Assembly: GCA_036936605.1 (NCBI GenBank)
Contig: JAUPFV010000004.1
Span: 183,786,807-183,850,806, forward strand
Origin: Limnanthes douglasii subsp. nivea
Taxonomy: Eukaryota; Streptophyta; Magnoliopsida; Brassicales; Limnanthaceae
Length of the DNA: 64,000 nucleotides
Direction: 5' to 3'
In this document: positions 31,327-40,490 of the stretch, piece after piece
Position numbering within the stretch: the stretch's first letter is position 1
Layout: the number at the start of each line of letters is the position of its first letter
Translations under genes and position numbers: made by a program
Notes under the pieces: model-generated
Databases searched by the model: none
The model's input: only the letters and a program-made list of their open reading frames with translations
Told to the model about the DNA's origin: nothing

Positions 31327-31878
31327 CTAGACCTCTACTTTGACCTTTATTTCCATACCTCGAGTTCGAACCATAGTTGCTACTGCCAGCAGATTTAGTT
31401 TATGGCTTGTTCCTTTCCTAGTTCTTTGGAATTCAGCTTTAAAGAAAGTTACTCTGGACTTCGTTTGATAGCCAGATAACCTTACCACAGCATCCCACAG
31501 TCCTTTAGAGGACTCTTCCTCCATCACTTGAGATGCAACTTCAGCACTCATGGTGCTGTACAACCAACCCAACAGCAACTGATCCTTAGCATTCCAGTTG
31601 TCATACTCAACATTATTAACTAGAGAACGATCTGGTCCACTTATAAGCTTGGGAGGGCAAGGTTTCTCACCACTTATGAAACCTCCCAGCTTGTTGCCTC
31701 TAATTATAAGCAACACCATAGTCTTCCATAGAAGAATATTGTTTCTATCCAACCTGAGACTAGTAAAGGCACTTATCTGATTTATGCTGTTGTTTTTGTT
31801 TGTTAACAGGTGGTCCATTGAAGACGTAAACTGTTCTGCAGATCCTGAGCTGAAGCATGGTGAGTCAGTCCCTGCCAT
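31327..31878 (-). pseudogene. Gag of Ale2, central part deleted
   Basis: Start codon complement at 31876-31878 gives MAGTDSPCFSSGSAEQFTSS. Blocks: ILLWKTMVLLIIRGNKLGGF, DNWNAKDQLLLGWLYSTM, SSKGLWDAVVRLSG and KAEFQRTRKGTS. The usual following about 100-150 residues (up to the Gly/Arg-rich pre-knuckle region) are absent, and the join puts the rest out of frame. The join sequence AACAAGCCATAAACTAAATC is shared with Ale1. Confidence 0.85.
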
Positions 31879-31889
31879 TGAAGGATCCT

Positions 31890-31901
31890 GCTCTGATACC
31901 A
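31890..31901 (-). promoter_or_regulatory. Primer-binding site of Ale2 (tRNA-iMet)
   Basis: Minus-strand TGGTATCAGAGC abuts the LTR end at 31902, exactly as in Ale1. Confidence 0.95.
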
Positions 31902-32330
31902 AGTTGATGTTTGAGAGTGAAGAAGATTGAATCAAGAAGACGAATTGTAACAGTTTTATTATTATCTTTCTCTATATTTATTGTTCATACATTTGTGACA
32001 TTTATAGTCACACAAATCTGTTCAATGTGTAACAGAATTTGTTACATTTTGTTATACAATATGTTACATTATTTATACTATAGTTGGACTTTAACAACTA
32101 ACACAGCCCACACATACTAACAAGTAGACTAAGCCTTTAGCCCATAACAAGTAGTCTTAGTCTTCAGTCCACGACCCGGTCCAATACATGGCCCAATATA
32201 TAAAACACTTAAAGCTCAGCTTCAAACCCTAGCTCGACATTAGCCACCAACTTCACCCTTTCTTGTTCCTCCAAACCCTAGTTCAACATCAGCCTTCTCC
32301 AACCTTGCCTCTTCTTCAGATATTCTGAAT
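31902..32330 (-). repeat. 5' LTR of Ale2, 429 bp
   Basis: On the minus strand it starts ATTCAGAATATC (G to T at the second base relative to other copies) and ends ATCAACT. TATAAATA on the minus strand lies at 32070-32077. The outer 94 bp are included in the 207-bp tandem duplication. Confidence 0.87.
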
Positions 32331-32650
32331 CTCCGAAGCTAGTTGTAACTGTTGTTCGGGACATATAGGCCAAATAATCTTGAGTCTAATCATCTTATTT
32401 GGTAGTATTCAGTTCTACCTCAACACACCTAAAAGAAAAATTTACATTAGCCACCAACTTCACCCTTTCTTGTTCCTCCAAACCCTAGTTCAACATCAGC
32501 CTTCTCCAACCTTGCCTCTTCTTCAGATATTCTGAATCTCCGAAGCTAGTTGTAACTGTTGTTCGGGACATATAGGCCAAATAATCTTGAGTCTAATCAT
32601 CTTATTTGGTAGTATTCAGTTCTACCTCAACACACCTAAAAGAAAAATTT
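32237..32650. repeat. Perfect 207-bp tandem duplication across an LTR boundary
   Basis: Unit 1 is 32237-32443 and unit 2 is 32444-32650. By eye they are identical. Each unit contains the outer 94 bp of the Ale2 5' LTR plus 113 bp of flanking sequence. The duplication must postdate the Ale2 insertion. Identity suggests it is recent, or an assembly artefact. Confidence 0.93.
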
Positions 32651-33239
32651 TCTTTCGTCTTGAAGCGCAATCACTTCGTCCATAGGTAACCTTGTTTCCT
32701 CGTTAAACCCCACGCGAGTAACATCACCCTTTGGGGTAGTAGAAGTCTCCTTTACTCATCAGGTAGTCATGGTATAAGAAAAGGCAAGAAAAAAAAGCTT
32801 ATTGTTTTATAGCTCGTTTTGAAAGAAAGATGTCGGGTACGAGACAAAGTTCTCCCACTGTGGCCGTAAGATTTGAGGCTTGAATTAGTTTAGTTTGACT
32901 CGCCGGAAAAGGCAGAGAGAGCGGGGTAATAAGAGACACAAAGTGAATAATAAATCCTCTAATAATAAAATAATATTTTGTCACATTTTCTAATAAATAT
33001 GACAATTTATACTTATAGTTACCAGCTTGGGCCTCAAAGTTCTCAAGATCGATAAGTACAAAAAATCACTATTTAACATACCATACATAGCTTACAAATA
33101 CAAAAACAAAAAACCAGTCTAAATCGATATAATAACATGACCAATAGTTCTTTTACCATTACACATGTCAACAATTTATGAGTTATATAAGGAATTATTT
33201 TACACCTTAACAATATTAAGATGTAATATTGACTCATAT
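32651..33239. other. Unassigned AT-rich stretch
   Basis: No recognisable gene. A short minus-strand frame near 32655-32700 reads LPMDEVIALQDERK but is too short to assign. Confidence 0.5.
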
Positions 33240-33840
33240 ATTAACAGCTTGGGGCTTTAGGTATTTCACCACTTAAACCACGATAATCATTCAATGCGTC
33301 ATATAATCTCCAATCAAGGCACCACAACTTGTAATCCGTGACAACTTTTGGATACCCAATGAATAAGCACTTAAAGGCTTTGTGTTGTAGCTTCTCTTAT
33401 ATGAGTTGTGCATATAAAACACAACCAAATACTATTAAATTTAATTTATATGCGGGCTTCCCGCACCACTATCGGGAATATACCTCACATGTGTCATAAT
33501 CTGATCACAAGCATTGAACATTTGGATCTTAATATATCTAATTTCAGCTATCTTACAAGCCTTGGTATTAAAAGAAACACAATGCCTACATTATTCACTT
33601 TATATGAGCAAAATGAGTCTCTAAATGGATTTATATGGAAATAATATCCATAATCAAGAATCCACTCACTTTGGATTTCATATAAAGAGTGCGCAAGAAC
33701 GTTTATATAGTCATATCCATTAGAAGCCACATCAACATTCCCCTGTTCTGATATGCAATCACCTTGCTTCCTCAACCATTCCGGACATTCGTTTTTTAAA
33801 TGATTCAAGTTCTCGTAGTAGTGATATCTTACCTTGGATT
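33240..33840 (-). pseudogene. Ty1/copia fragment (zinc knuckle-protease and integrase C-terminal pieces)
   Basis: 33548-33830 on the minus strand reads NLNHLKNECPEW (end of a zinc knuckle), then SEWILDYGYYFHINPFRDS, the copia protease block in which WILDSGCSFHM has become WILDYGYYFHI, so the active-site Ser-Gly is lost. About 33240-33400 contains HKAFKCLFIGYPKVVTDYKL and LWCLDWRL, the block after the integrase core. The integrase core between them is missing. No LTRs seen. Confidence 0.7.
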
Positions 33841-34660
33841 TATCAAACTTGTCTGATTACTTGATGTAGACTTTATGACCTTATTATTGTTCATATTCTG
33901 ACATGAAACTAGCCAACAATGCCACAAAACTCGATAACTAAATTGGTTTTGGAACCCGAAGAACATATCAGGAGAGTTTGTTTGAGCCTTGACCCTTCAC
34001 CTATGAAGATTAGAACCACGACGACGAGTTGTTTCAACACCGCAAGATATATCTTGATAAGTTCAATGAGTAGATTAAGAACCAATAATACACACTCACA
34101 ATAATGTGATATTTCTGAAATCTAAATTTCGTTTACAAAGTTTGTGAAATCTTCCATTTATAATTGGAATAGGCTCCAAGTATTGAAGAGTCAAAAAGAG
34201 AATTAAATACTATTGATAAAAAAATAATAGATTTCTAAAACAACCAAAAACATTAAAGTCTTCAATGGGTTTTTGTAACTTCTTTAATATGATTTTCTAT
34301 TAAAGCCATTTAATAATATTCAAACCATTTTATGTCACTCTTTTAATATATGTTCTTGTTGATAAAGATATGAAATATTAGGGGCATAATGTAATAATAT
34401 TAAGGTTATTTATGATAAATCCTATAGTTGTAAGAAGGCATTTGGATTATTTGTAAAGATAAGAGGTTACCATGCAATTTGCCTCTTCAAATAACTAATT
34501 CAGTTATTGAAGTCTGAGGCGCCTATAATAAGGCGCGAGGAAATGAATAAAGGGATTATACTTTTCATTAGTCAGAAATTGATTCCCAAACTAACTTTCT
34601 ATATTTTCAAGTTTATTTCATCTTTTACTTTCTCTTTCTGGAACCAAAATCTATACTCAA
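33841..34660. other. Unassigned sequence including the probable 5' LTR of element D
   Basis: The last about 500 bp before the PBS at 34665 must hold the 5' LTR of element D, but no second copy exists to delimit it. The rest has no recognisable content. Confidence 0.4.
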
Positions 34661-34664
34661 CATA

Positions 34665-34684
34665 TTGGCAACCACATTGGGAGA
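34665..34684 (+). promoter_or_regulatory. Primer-binding site of element D
   Basis: TTGGCAACCACATTGGGAGA lies just upstream of the gag region. It resembles the site of element A (15 of 20 positions), so A and D use the same primer class. Confidence 0.5.
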
Positions 34685-34769
34685 AATTTTTTATTTATAC
34701 CTTGATTTCACGTAAAAAAAACCTAGAAATGATTGATTTTTTAGTCAGTAGTATCGTTCTTGATTGATA

Positions 34770-35972
34770 TGGAACCAGAGAATGAAGCTCATCTAACTGT
34801 TCAAAAAGCTATTGAAATTTGAGATCTAAGTTACAAAGGGGAGAAAGTATTGAAGATGATCAAATTCCAGTACAACAATGTCATTTTGACATTGAAGATT
34901 GGATGAATGAATTGTTGGAAAACAATAATGGCTTTGAATGATAAGTATGTTCAAAGAGAACGATAAATTTAGTCAGGTAGGCTAACACTTGAGGTACGAC
35001 AGGTTCAGGAGAAAAATGAGTTGGAAAATCAATATGATTAATCATACACAGCTTATCAGATTCGAAGCGATCGAAAGAAAGCATATTTTGAGTATGATAA
35101 ATAACACTGAACTTCAAGACAAGAAAAACAAGATATATATATATATATATATCTAGATGATGAATATAATAGATCAAAATCTGAAGGAGGATCTTTTAAG
35201 CAAAAGAGGTATTCGGGATCTTCGAAAGGAGAAAGAAGTCGGCATCGAAAATTGCGTAATTAATATAAACTAAAAAGAGACAATAAACTTTGTTATATGA
35301 GACATATTAAATGGTATGAAGGGAATATGTCCAACCAATAATTGATCAGAATTTGTATGCTATTATGGGAACAAGAGGAGATGATCAGTATGTACAAGGA
35401 GTAGATTGTAGAAATTCTCATTTAACTGTTGAGATTAGGTTTATTTCTCTTTGAAAGTGTTTTGATATCTTAAAAGTCGAAAAATTTGATAGGATGCAAG
35501 ATCCTGATGATCACATTGAAAAATTCAAAAACTATATGATGAACTTCGAAGAGTGTTTTTTCTCAGACTTTCAAGGGCACTGCATTGAAGTGTTATAATA
35601 GGGTTCCAAGAGGATCTATTACCAATTTTGAGGACTTTTATACAACTTTTCGACAATATTTTTTAGGAAGCAAAAAGATGCATACAAATAGAGATACAAT
35701 AATACAATGTAAGCAAGCTGTGGGAGAAAAATTGAAGGATTATACGAAACATTTTTTTGTTAATAAAAGCGATGTTGGATAATTGTGAAAAGCTTGTTGA
35801 TAAGGTTGCATTTAAACACGGGTTGTTACTGGATATTTCGTAAATGAAACGAAAAAAATGAGAGTATTAACTTTTTAGGGCCTTAATGACTCAAGTGGAA
35901 GATGAGATTAAAGTAGAAGAGTCCACAAGATTTCGAGGTGGACCTGACTCTGTACAGAAAAATTAGGGCAAG
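34770..35972 (+). pseudogene. Gag of element D, 5' part
   Basis: About 35460-35560 reads FDILKVEKFDRMQDPDDHIE with FKNYMMNFEE. 35585-35782 reads KCYNRVPRGSITNFEDFYTT, FRQYFLGSKKMHTNRD and GEKLKDYTKHF, the core gag domain; a shift near 35565 separates them. About 35885-35960 reads LMTQVEDEIKVEES, as before the gag zinc-knuckle region. The ATG at 34769 (MEPENEAHLTVQKAIEI) is the likely start, soon followed by a stop. Confidence 0.72.
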
Positions 35973-36284
35973 TGATAAGTGCATTTCATATCACTTATTA
36001 CGCTTCCATTATTCTTAAAATCGTCACCGGTTCTCAAGTATTCGTTGAGTTTTAACGTGTTTTTCCAGTATTCTTAAAGGCGCTTGTGCTCTGGGTAAAT
36101 TGTGATAATATTAATAAATTTGGGGTTGAAACTAAAGATTATGGATAATTAATGTATTTAGGGGAATTTTGGAAGAGTTCAAAGAAAATAAAATATATTA
36201 ATGCTTGAAAATATATTATGACGAGTGATTTTCCAAAAAAAAATATATTAATGCTTGAAATATATTATGACGAGTGATTTTCCA

Positions 36285-36323
<39 letters not shown>

Positions 36324-37782
36324 GCTTGAAATATATTATGAAGGAAAATATATTTTCTAAGATATTGTTTAAAATATTAAATTAAGAAAAAAATATTAAA
36401 GCAAAGCATAAACGGAAATTAATGCTGAATTAAGAAAAAAACATTAGATTAATGTGAATATTTTATTTAGTTATATTGTTTAAAATATTATTTTATTTAA
36501 CATAAATATTTTACGATTTGTAATTTGATTTTTTTAGAATACAAAACCGCTTTGGATTTTTTTGGTGCAAAACAAGCGAGAAAAGGAAAACAAATATTAT
36601 TGGTCTATTCTGGTGAACATAGACAAAGGAAGGAATTAAATAATTATACTATATAATTATATGAGTGTGGGTCGAGCGGAAGCATTTAATTAAAAGCCCA
36701 ACAGAAAGAAAGAAAGGCAATGGGCTTCTTAGGTTTTCACGAGAAAAGTTATAAATAACAGAGACGGACAGAAGGGAGAGGCACTGATTGAGTTTGCGGC
36801 AAAATACAAAAGAGAGACGAAAATAAAAGACTATTGGCGGTTTTTCCGATCGGCAGAGGAGCTGGTGACAGCTGTTTTGGATTTTCAGTCGGCAGGAGGC
36901 AGGCAGTTGTTCGGTTTAATTTTCTCTAAACTTTTGTTCGGTTTAACTTTCTTTAAATTTTTTATTCGTATATTTACATTCTTCCTAAATAAGTACGTTA
37001 ACGTTTGCATCCATGATGATGATTTGTTCGATTATGAACTAATCGTTGTCATGGAACCTTAGCGGATTTGTTTGAATAATATTTAGGCTTTCTTGCTTAA
37101 TTGATTTTTTTTAGATATGTTTATGGGTTACCTAGTATGGTTGTGTTTTTTCGTTAGATGCGTCGCGAACATCTAGTTTGTTTATCTTTAATGAATGCGA
37201 AAGTAGATTTAAGGGTTTAGAAGTTGCCATGCTAGCATAGGTTCTTGAATGATTCATATTGTGATTGTTCATGATTCGTAATATGTCATTAACCATATCA
37301 TTTTACCCTATGTAATCGAAATAGGTAACTTGTGCTTAAAACCAATTGTACCTCAATTCGTATAGACATATAGGATTGTCATGCATGCGGTGTCTGCTTA
37401 ATTGCTATCTCTTTTGTGGTTGTTTAAGTGGCTTGGTTTACGTGTACTGAAAGGTAGCGTATTCTGCTTTTGTGTTATCTGATTAGTAATCGTAGTTATC
37501 TTACATATTGATTAAGCATATTAATACTCTGAGTAAAATAAACAATGAAGTTAGGGTTCCATGTTTTCTCTCGCATAAGTAAAACTCATTAGATAATCTC
37601 GTTAGTTGATTTGTTTAGTTACATTCATACTTTATTACTCGTTCAAGCATTAGTTTAATAATCATACGTTGTTGCATAAGTGAATTCTTGTCTTATACAC
37701 CTAGTCTCCGTGGGAACGATCTTTCTGACTTATTACTTGCTACGATTTGACCGCGTATACTTGCGTGAGAAAAGGACTAACA
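35973..37782 (+). repeat. 5' LTR of Athila, 1810 bp
   Basis: The TATAAATA promoter box is at 36750-36757, followed by a transcribed part rich in T. U3 contains about three copies of an approximately 48-bp unit (ATATTAATGCTTGAAATATA...GTGATTTTCC, 36195-36345) and a TA run. A 65-codon ORF at 36865-37062 recurs in the other LTR but has no recognisable domain. Confidence 0.93.
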
Positions 37783-37788
37783 AGTTTT

Positions 37789-37806
37789 TGGCGCCGTTGC
37801 CGGGGA
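37789..37806 (+). promoter_or_regulatory. Primer-binding site of Athila (tRNA-Asp type)
   Basis: TGGCGCCGTTGCCGGGGA starts 6 nt after the LTR end. It matches the established Athila PBS, complementary to tRNA-Asp. Confidence 0.9.
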
Positions 37807-37922
37807 CTCAGTGTTATTTGACAGATTCATTGCTTATCAACAGAAGTCGTTATAAAACTACTGACTTGATTCAGTTACTTTCTTTTTGTGTGTTTTCTTG
37901 TGCTTCAGGTACTTGAGGGTGT

Positions 37923-38981
37923 ATGCAAACACGGTCTTAAACTAGAGCACTAGTACAAAAGGAGCTTGAAACACAGCAAGGAACAGAGTTGATATTCGCA
38001 GATTCTGATACTAATTCTACAATGGGAGATCCAGCTCCAAAAGCACTCATGGAATACTCTCAACCAAAGATCATGGATATTCAGTCTAGCATTGTCAGAC
38101 CCAATATCGCTGCGAATAATTTTGAGATTAAACCCAGCACTATTCAGATGATGCAGAATTCTTGTCAGTTTGGGGGAGCTTCATCTGAGCATCCTAATAT
38201 GCACATTATGACCTTCCTTGAAATCTGTGATACTTTCAAGTTCAACGGTGTTTCAGATGATGTCATAAGATTGAGACTCTTCCCATTTTCTCTGACGGAC
38301 AAAGCTAAGAGCTGGTTACACTCTTTACCAGCATGCTCGATCACTACTTGGGATATACTAGCACATAAATTTCTCTCAAAATTCTTTCCTATGGCAAGAA
38401 CAGCCGCCTTGAGGAATGCTATTACTCAGTTTTCTCAGTCATATGGTGAATCTTTAAGTGAACCTTGGGAGCGTTACAAGGAGATGCTCAGAAAATGTCC
38501 TCATCATGGGATGCCTGATCGGTTAGTAATAAATTGCTTCTACAATGGGTTGGGTGCGCAAACAAGGCCAATGGTCGATGCTGCATCTGGGGGAGCCTTA
38601 TTAACGAAAAGCTATGAGGAGGCTCATGAGCTCCTTCAGATGATGGCTGCTAATGAATTCCATAACCCTTTTCAGAGATAGTCACAACATAAAGTAGCTG
38701 GTATTCTTAACGTAGACACTGCCACTGCTTTAGCAGCTTAGCTTGAAGCTCTAAACATGAAGGTAGATTCTTTGACTAAACTAGGGGTACAGCAGGTAGC
38801 TAGTGTGTGCGAGATTTGTGCTGGAGGTCATGACACTCAACAATGCCCAATCTCTACTGAGTCAGTGCAATTTGTGAGTAACTTTCAGAGGCAGAATCAA
38901 CAACCAATCTCAAACACCTATCCCCCAAGCAACAGAAATCATCCGAACTTCAGTTGGAGCTATAATCAACAAGGTAATTAG
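37923..38981 (+). pseudogene. Gag of Athila, N-terminal and central part
   Basis: Start ATG at 37923 (MQTRS) is followed by TAA at 37938. The open 37989-38681 segment holds the gag domain: IRLRLFPFSLTDKAKSWLHS, LPACSITTWDILAHKFLSKF and LRKCPHHGMPDRLVINCFY, then SYEEAHELLQMMAANEF. Further in-frame TAG codons lie at 38679, 38739 and 38979. 38757-38981 includes a CEICAGGHDTQQC zinc-knuckle-like stretch. One frame throughout, so the sequence is only lightly decayed. Confidence 0.9.
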
Positions 38982-39101
38982 CATTATGGTGCTAAGCCAT
39001 ACGCTCCTCCTGGATTTCAGCAACAAGGGCAACAACATCAATCTCAACAATATGCCCCAAGACAACCTCAGAATCAACATCCTGACCCTTCTCAACATTC
39101 T

Positions 39102-40343
39102 GTGAGAGACTCCGAATTCAAAGAGATGAAGTTAATGATTAAAAGTCTGATGGTATCTCACAAGACCTTGGAAAATCAGATTGGGCAGATGGCCAGTAAC
39201 ATAATTGTTAGACCTCAGGGAGTTCTTCCTAGCGACACGGAACATAATCCAGGTAAACGAGACGGCAAGGAGCAATGCCAAGCTATCACCTTGCGACCAG
39301 GAAAGGTTGCTGAGAACCCCACAGTTGAACAAGAGGTGGATTCTTCTCAAAATCAGCCCATTCTGAAAACTTCTGCTCAAAATCAGCCCTCATCTGAGGT
39401 TAATTCTGGTCAAGATCAGCCACCTAAAAAGCCATCTCAGTTAGTTGTTGAACCTACGATCTACCCTCCTCCACCTTTTCCGCAAAGGTTGCAGAAACAG
39501 AAGCTAGATGCTCAGTTTGGGAGATTTTTGGAGGTGTTCAAGAAGCTACACATCAACATACCTTTTGCTGAAGCATTAGAACAAATGCCTAGTTATGCCA
39601 AGTTCATAAAGGGAATTCTTTTGAAAAAGCTAAAGCTTGGTGATTTTGAAACAGTGGCGCTCACTGAGGAATACAGTGCGATCTTACAACAAAAATTGCC
39701 TCCCAAACTCAAAGATCCAGGAAGCTTCACCATTCCTTGTTCAATCGGCAATTTAACTTTCAGCAAATGTTTATGTGATTTGGGACCGAGCATCAATCTG
39801 ATGCCCCTATCTATGTTTGAGAAACTTGGGCTACCTGAGCCAAAACCGACTAATATCTCTTTACAACTGGCTGATCGTTCTATCACATATCCTCGTGGGA
39901 TCGTAGAAGATCTCTTAGTAAAGGTAGACAAGCTCATCTTTCCTGCTGACTTCGTTATGTTGGATTTCGAAGAGGACAAAAACATCACCATAATCATGGG
40001 AAGACCATTCTTGACTACGGGAAAAACTCTGATCGATGTCCAAAAATGGGAGCTCACTATGAGAGTGCAAGATCAGAATGTCACTTTCAACATTTTCAAG
40101 GCTATGAAATCTCCAACAGAGGATGAAGATTGTTTCAGGTTGGATATGATCGATTCTTTGCACAGCAATGAGGTGGATCGGTATGCGAGTTTAGATGTTC
40201 TAGGCAGAGTTCTACATGGTGAATCTGACTTAGAAGACGAAGAGATATCCGAATGTGTTCAACTACTACAGGCAGCCCCGTATCAAAAGAGGCTCAATAT
40301 TCCACATGAGTCGCTCGGACTGGGTGATCTTAAGGATTCTTAG
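39102..40343 (+). CDS. Gag C-terminus and aspartic protease of Athila
   Basis: A 413-codon open frame in line with gag. Early residues include LENQIGQMA and CQAITLRPGK, then a PPPPFPQRL segment and the KLHINIPFAEALEQMPSYAK block typical of Athila. The protease follows: FTIPCSIGNLTFSKCLCDLG, GPSINLMPLSMFEKLGLPEP and ITIIMGRPFLTTGKTLIDV. The active site reads CDLGPSINLMP, where functional copies usually have DLGASINLMP, so the catalytic Asp remains. It ends at TAG 40341. Confidence 0.9.
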   Translation: MRDSEFKEMKLMIKSLMVSHKTLENQIGQMASNIIVRPQGVLPSDTEHNPGKRDGKEQCQAITLRPGKVAENPTVEQEVDSSQNQPILKTSAQNQPSSEVNSGQDQPPKKPSQLVVEPTIYPPPPFPQRLQKQKLDAQFGRFLEVFKKLHINIPFAEALEQMPSYAKFIKGILLKKLKLGDFETVALTEEYSAILQQKLPPKLKDPGSFTIPCSIGNLTFSKCLCDLGPSINLMPLSMFEKLGLPEPKPTNISLQLADRSITYPRGIVEDLLVKVDKLIFPADFVMLDFEEDKNITIIMGRPFLTTGKTLIDVQKWELTMRVQDQNVTFNIFKAMKSPTEDEDCFRLDMIDSLHSNEVDRYASLDVLGRVLHGESDLEDEEISECVQLLQAAPYQKRLNIPHESLGLGDLKDS

Positions 40344-40490
40344 GAAAGGCTTAAACCTTCGCTAGAAGAAGCTCCTAAACTTAAACTAAAACCACTACCA
40401 GATCATCTCAGGTATGCTTACTTAGGAGAGTCATCTAAATTACCTGTTATTATTGCATCTAACCTTTCAGGTAGTGAGGAAGAAAAGCTA

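Larger units (their letters stand above)
27309..32330 (-). mobile_element. Ty1/copia element Ale2 (same family as Ale1), 5022 bp
   Basis: The minus-strand twin of Ale1. The 5' LTR is 31902-32330, the 3' LTR 27309-27736, the PBS 31890-31901 (minus) and the polypurine tract GAGGGGGGA lies next to 27737. Flanking 5-mers CTCAG (27304-27308) and CTCCG (32331-32335) differ at one base and fit an old target duplication, independent of that of Ale1. Gag retains more sequence than in Ale1 but lacks its middle. Pol has several stops and frameshifts. Coding order and protein sequence are nearly the same as Ale1. Confidence 0.9.

Noticed and set aside
34881..35177. 98-codon minus-strand ORF opposite the element D gag
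   Set aside because: It includes a TATATA run and has no similarity to known proteins; it is a shadow of the degraded gag leader.
36865..37062. 65-codon ORF present in both Athila LTRs (also 45494-45691)
   Set aside because: It is shared only because the LTRs are duplicates. It shows several changes between copies, has no domain, and overlaps the R/U5 leader.
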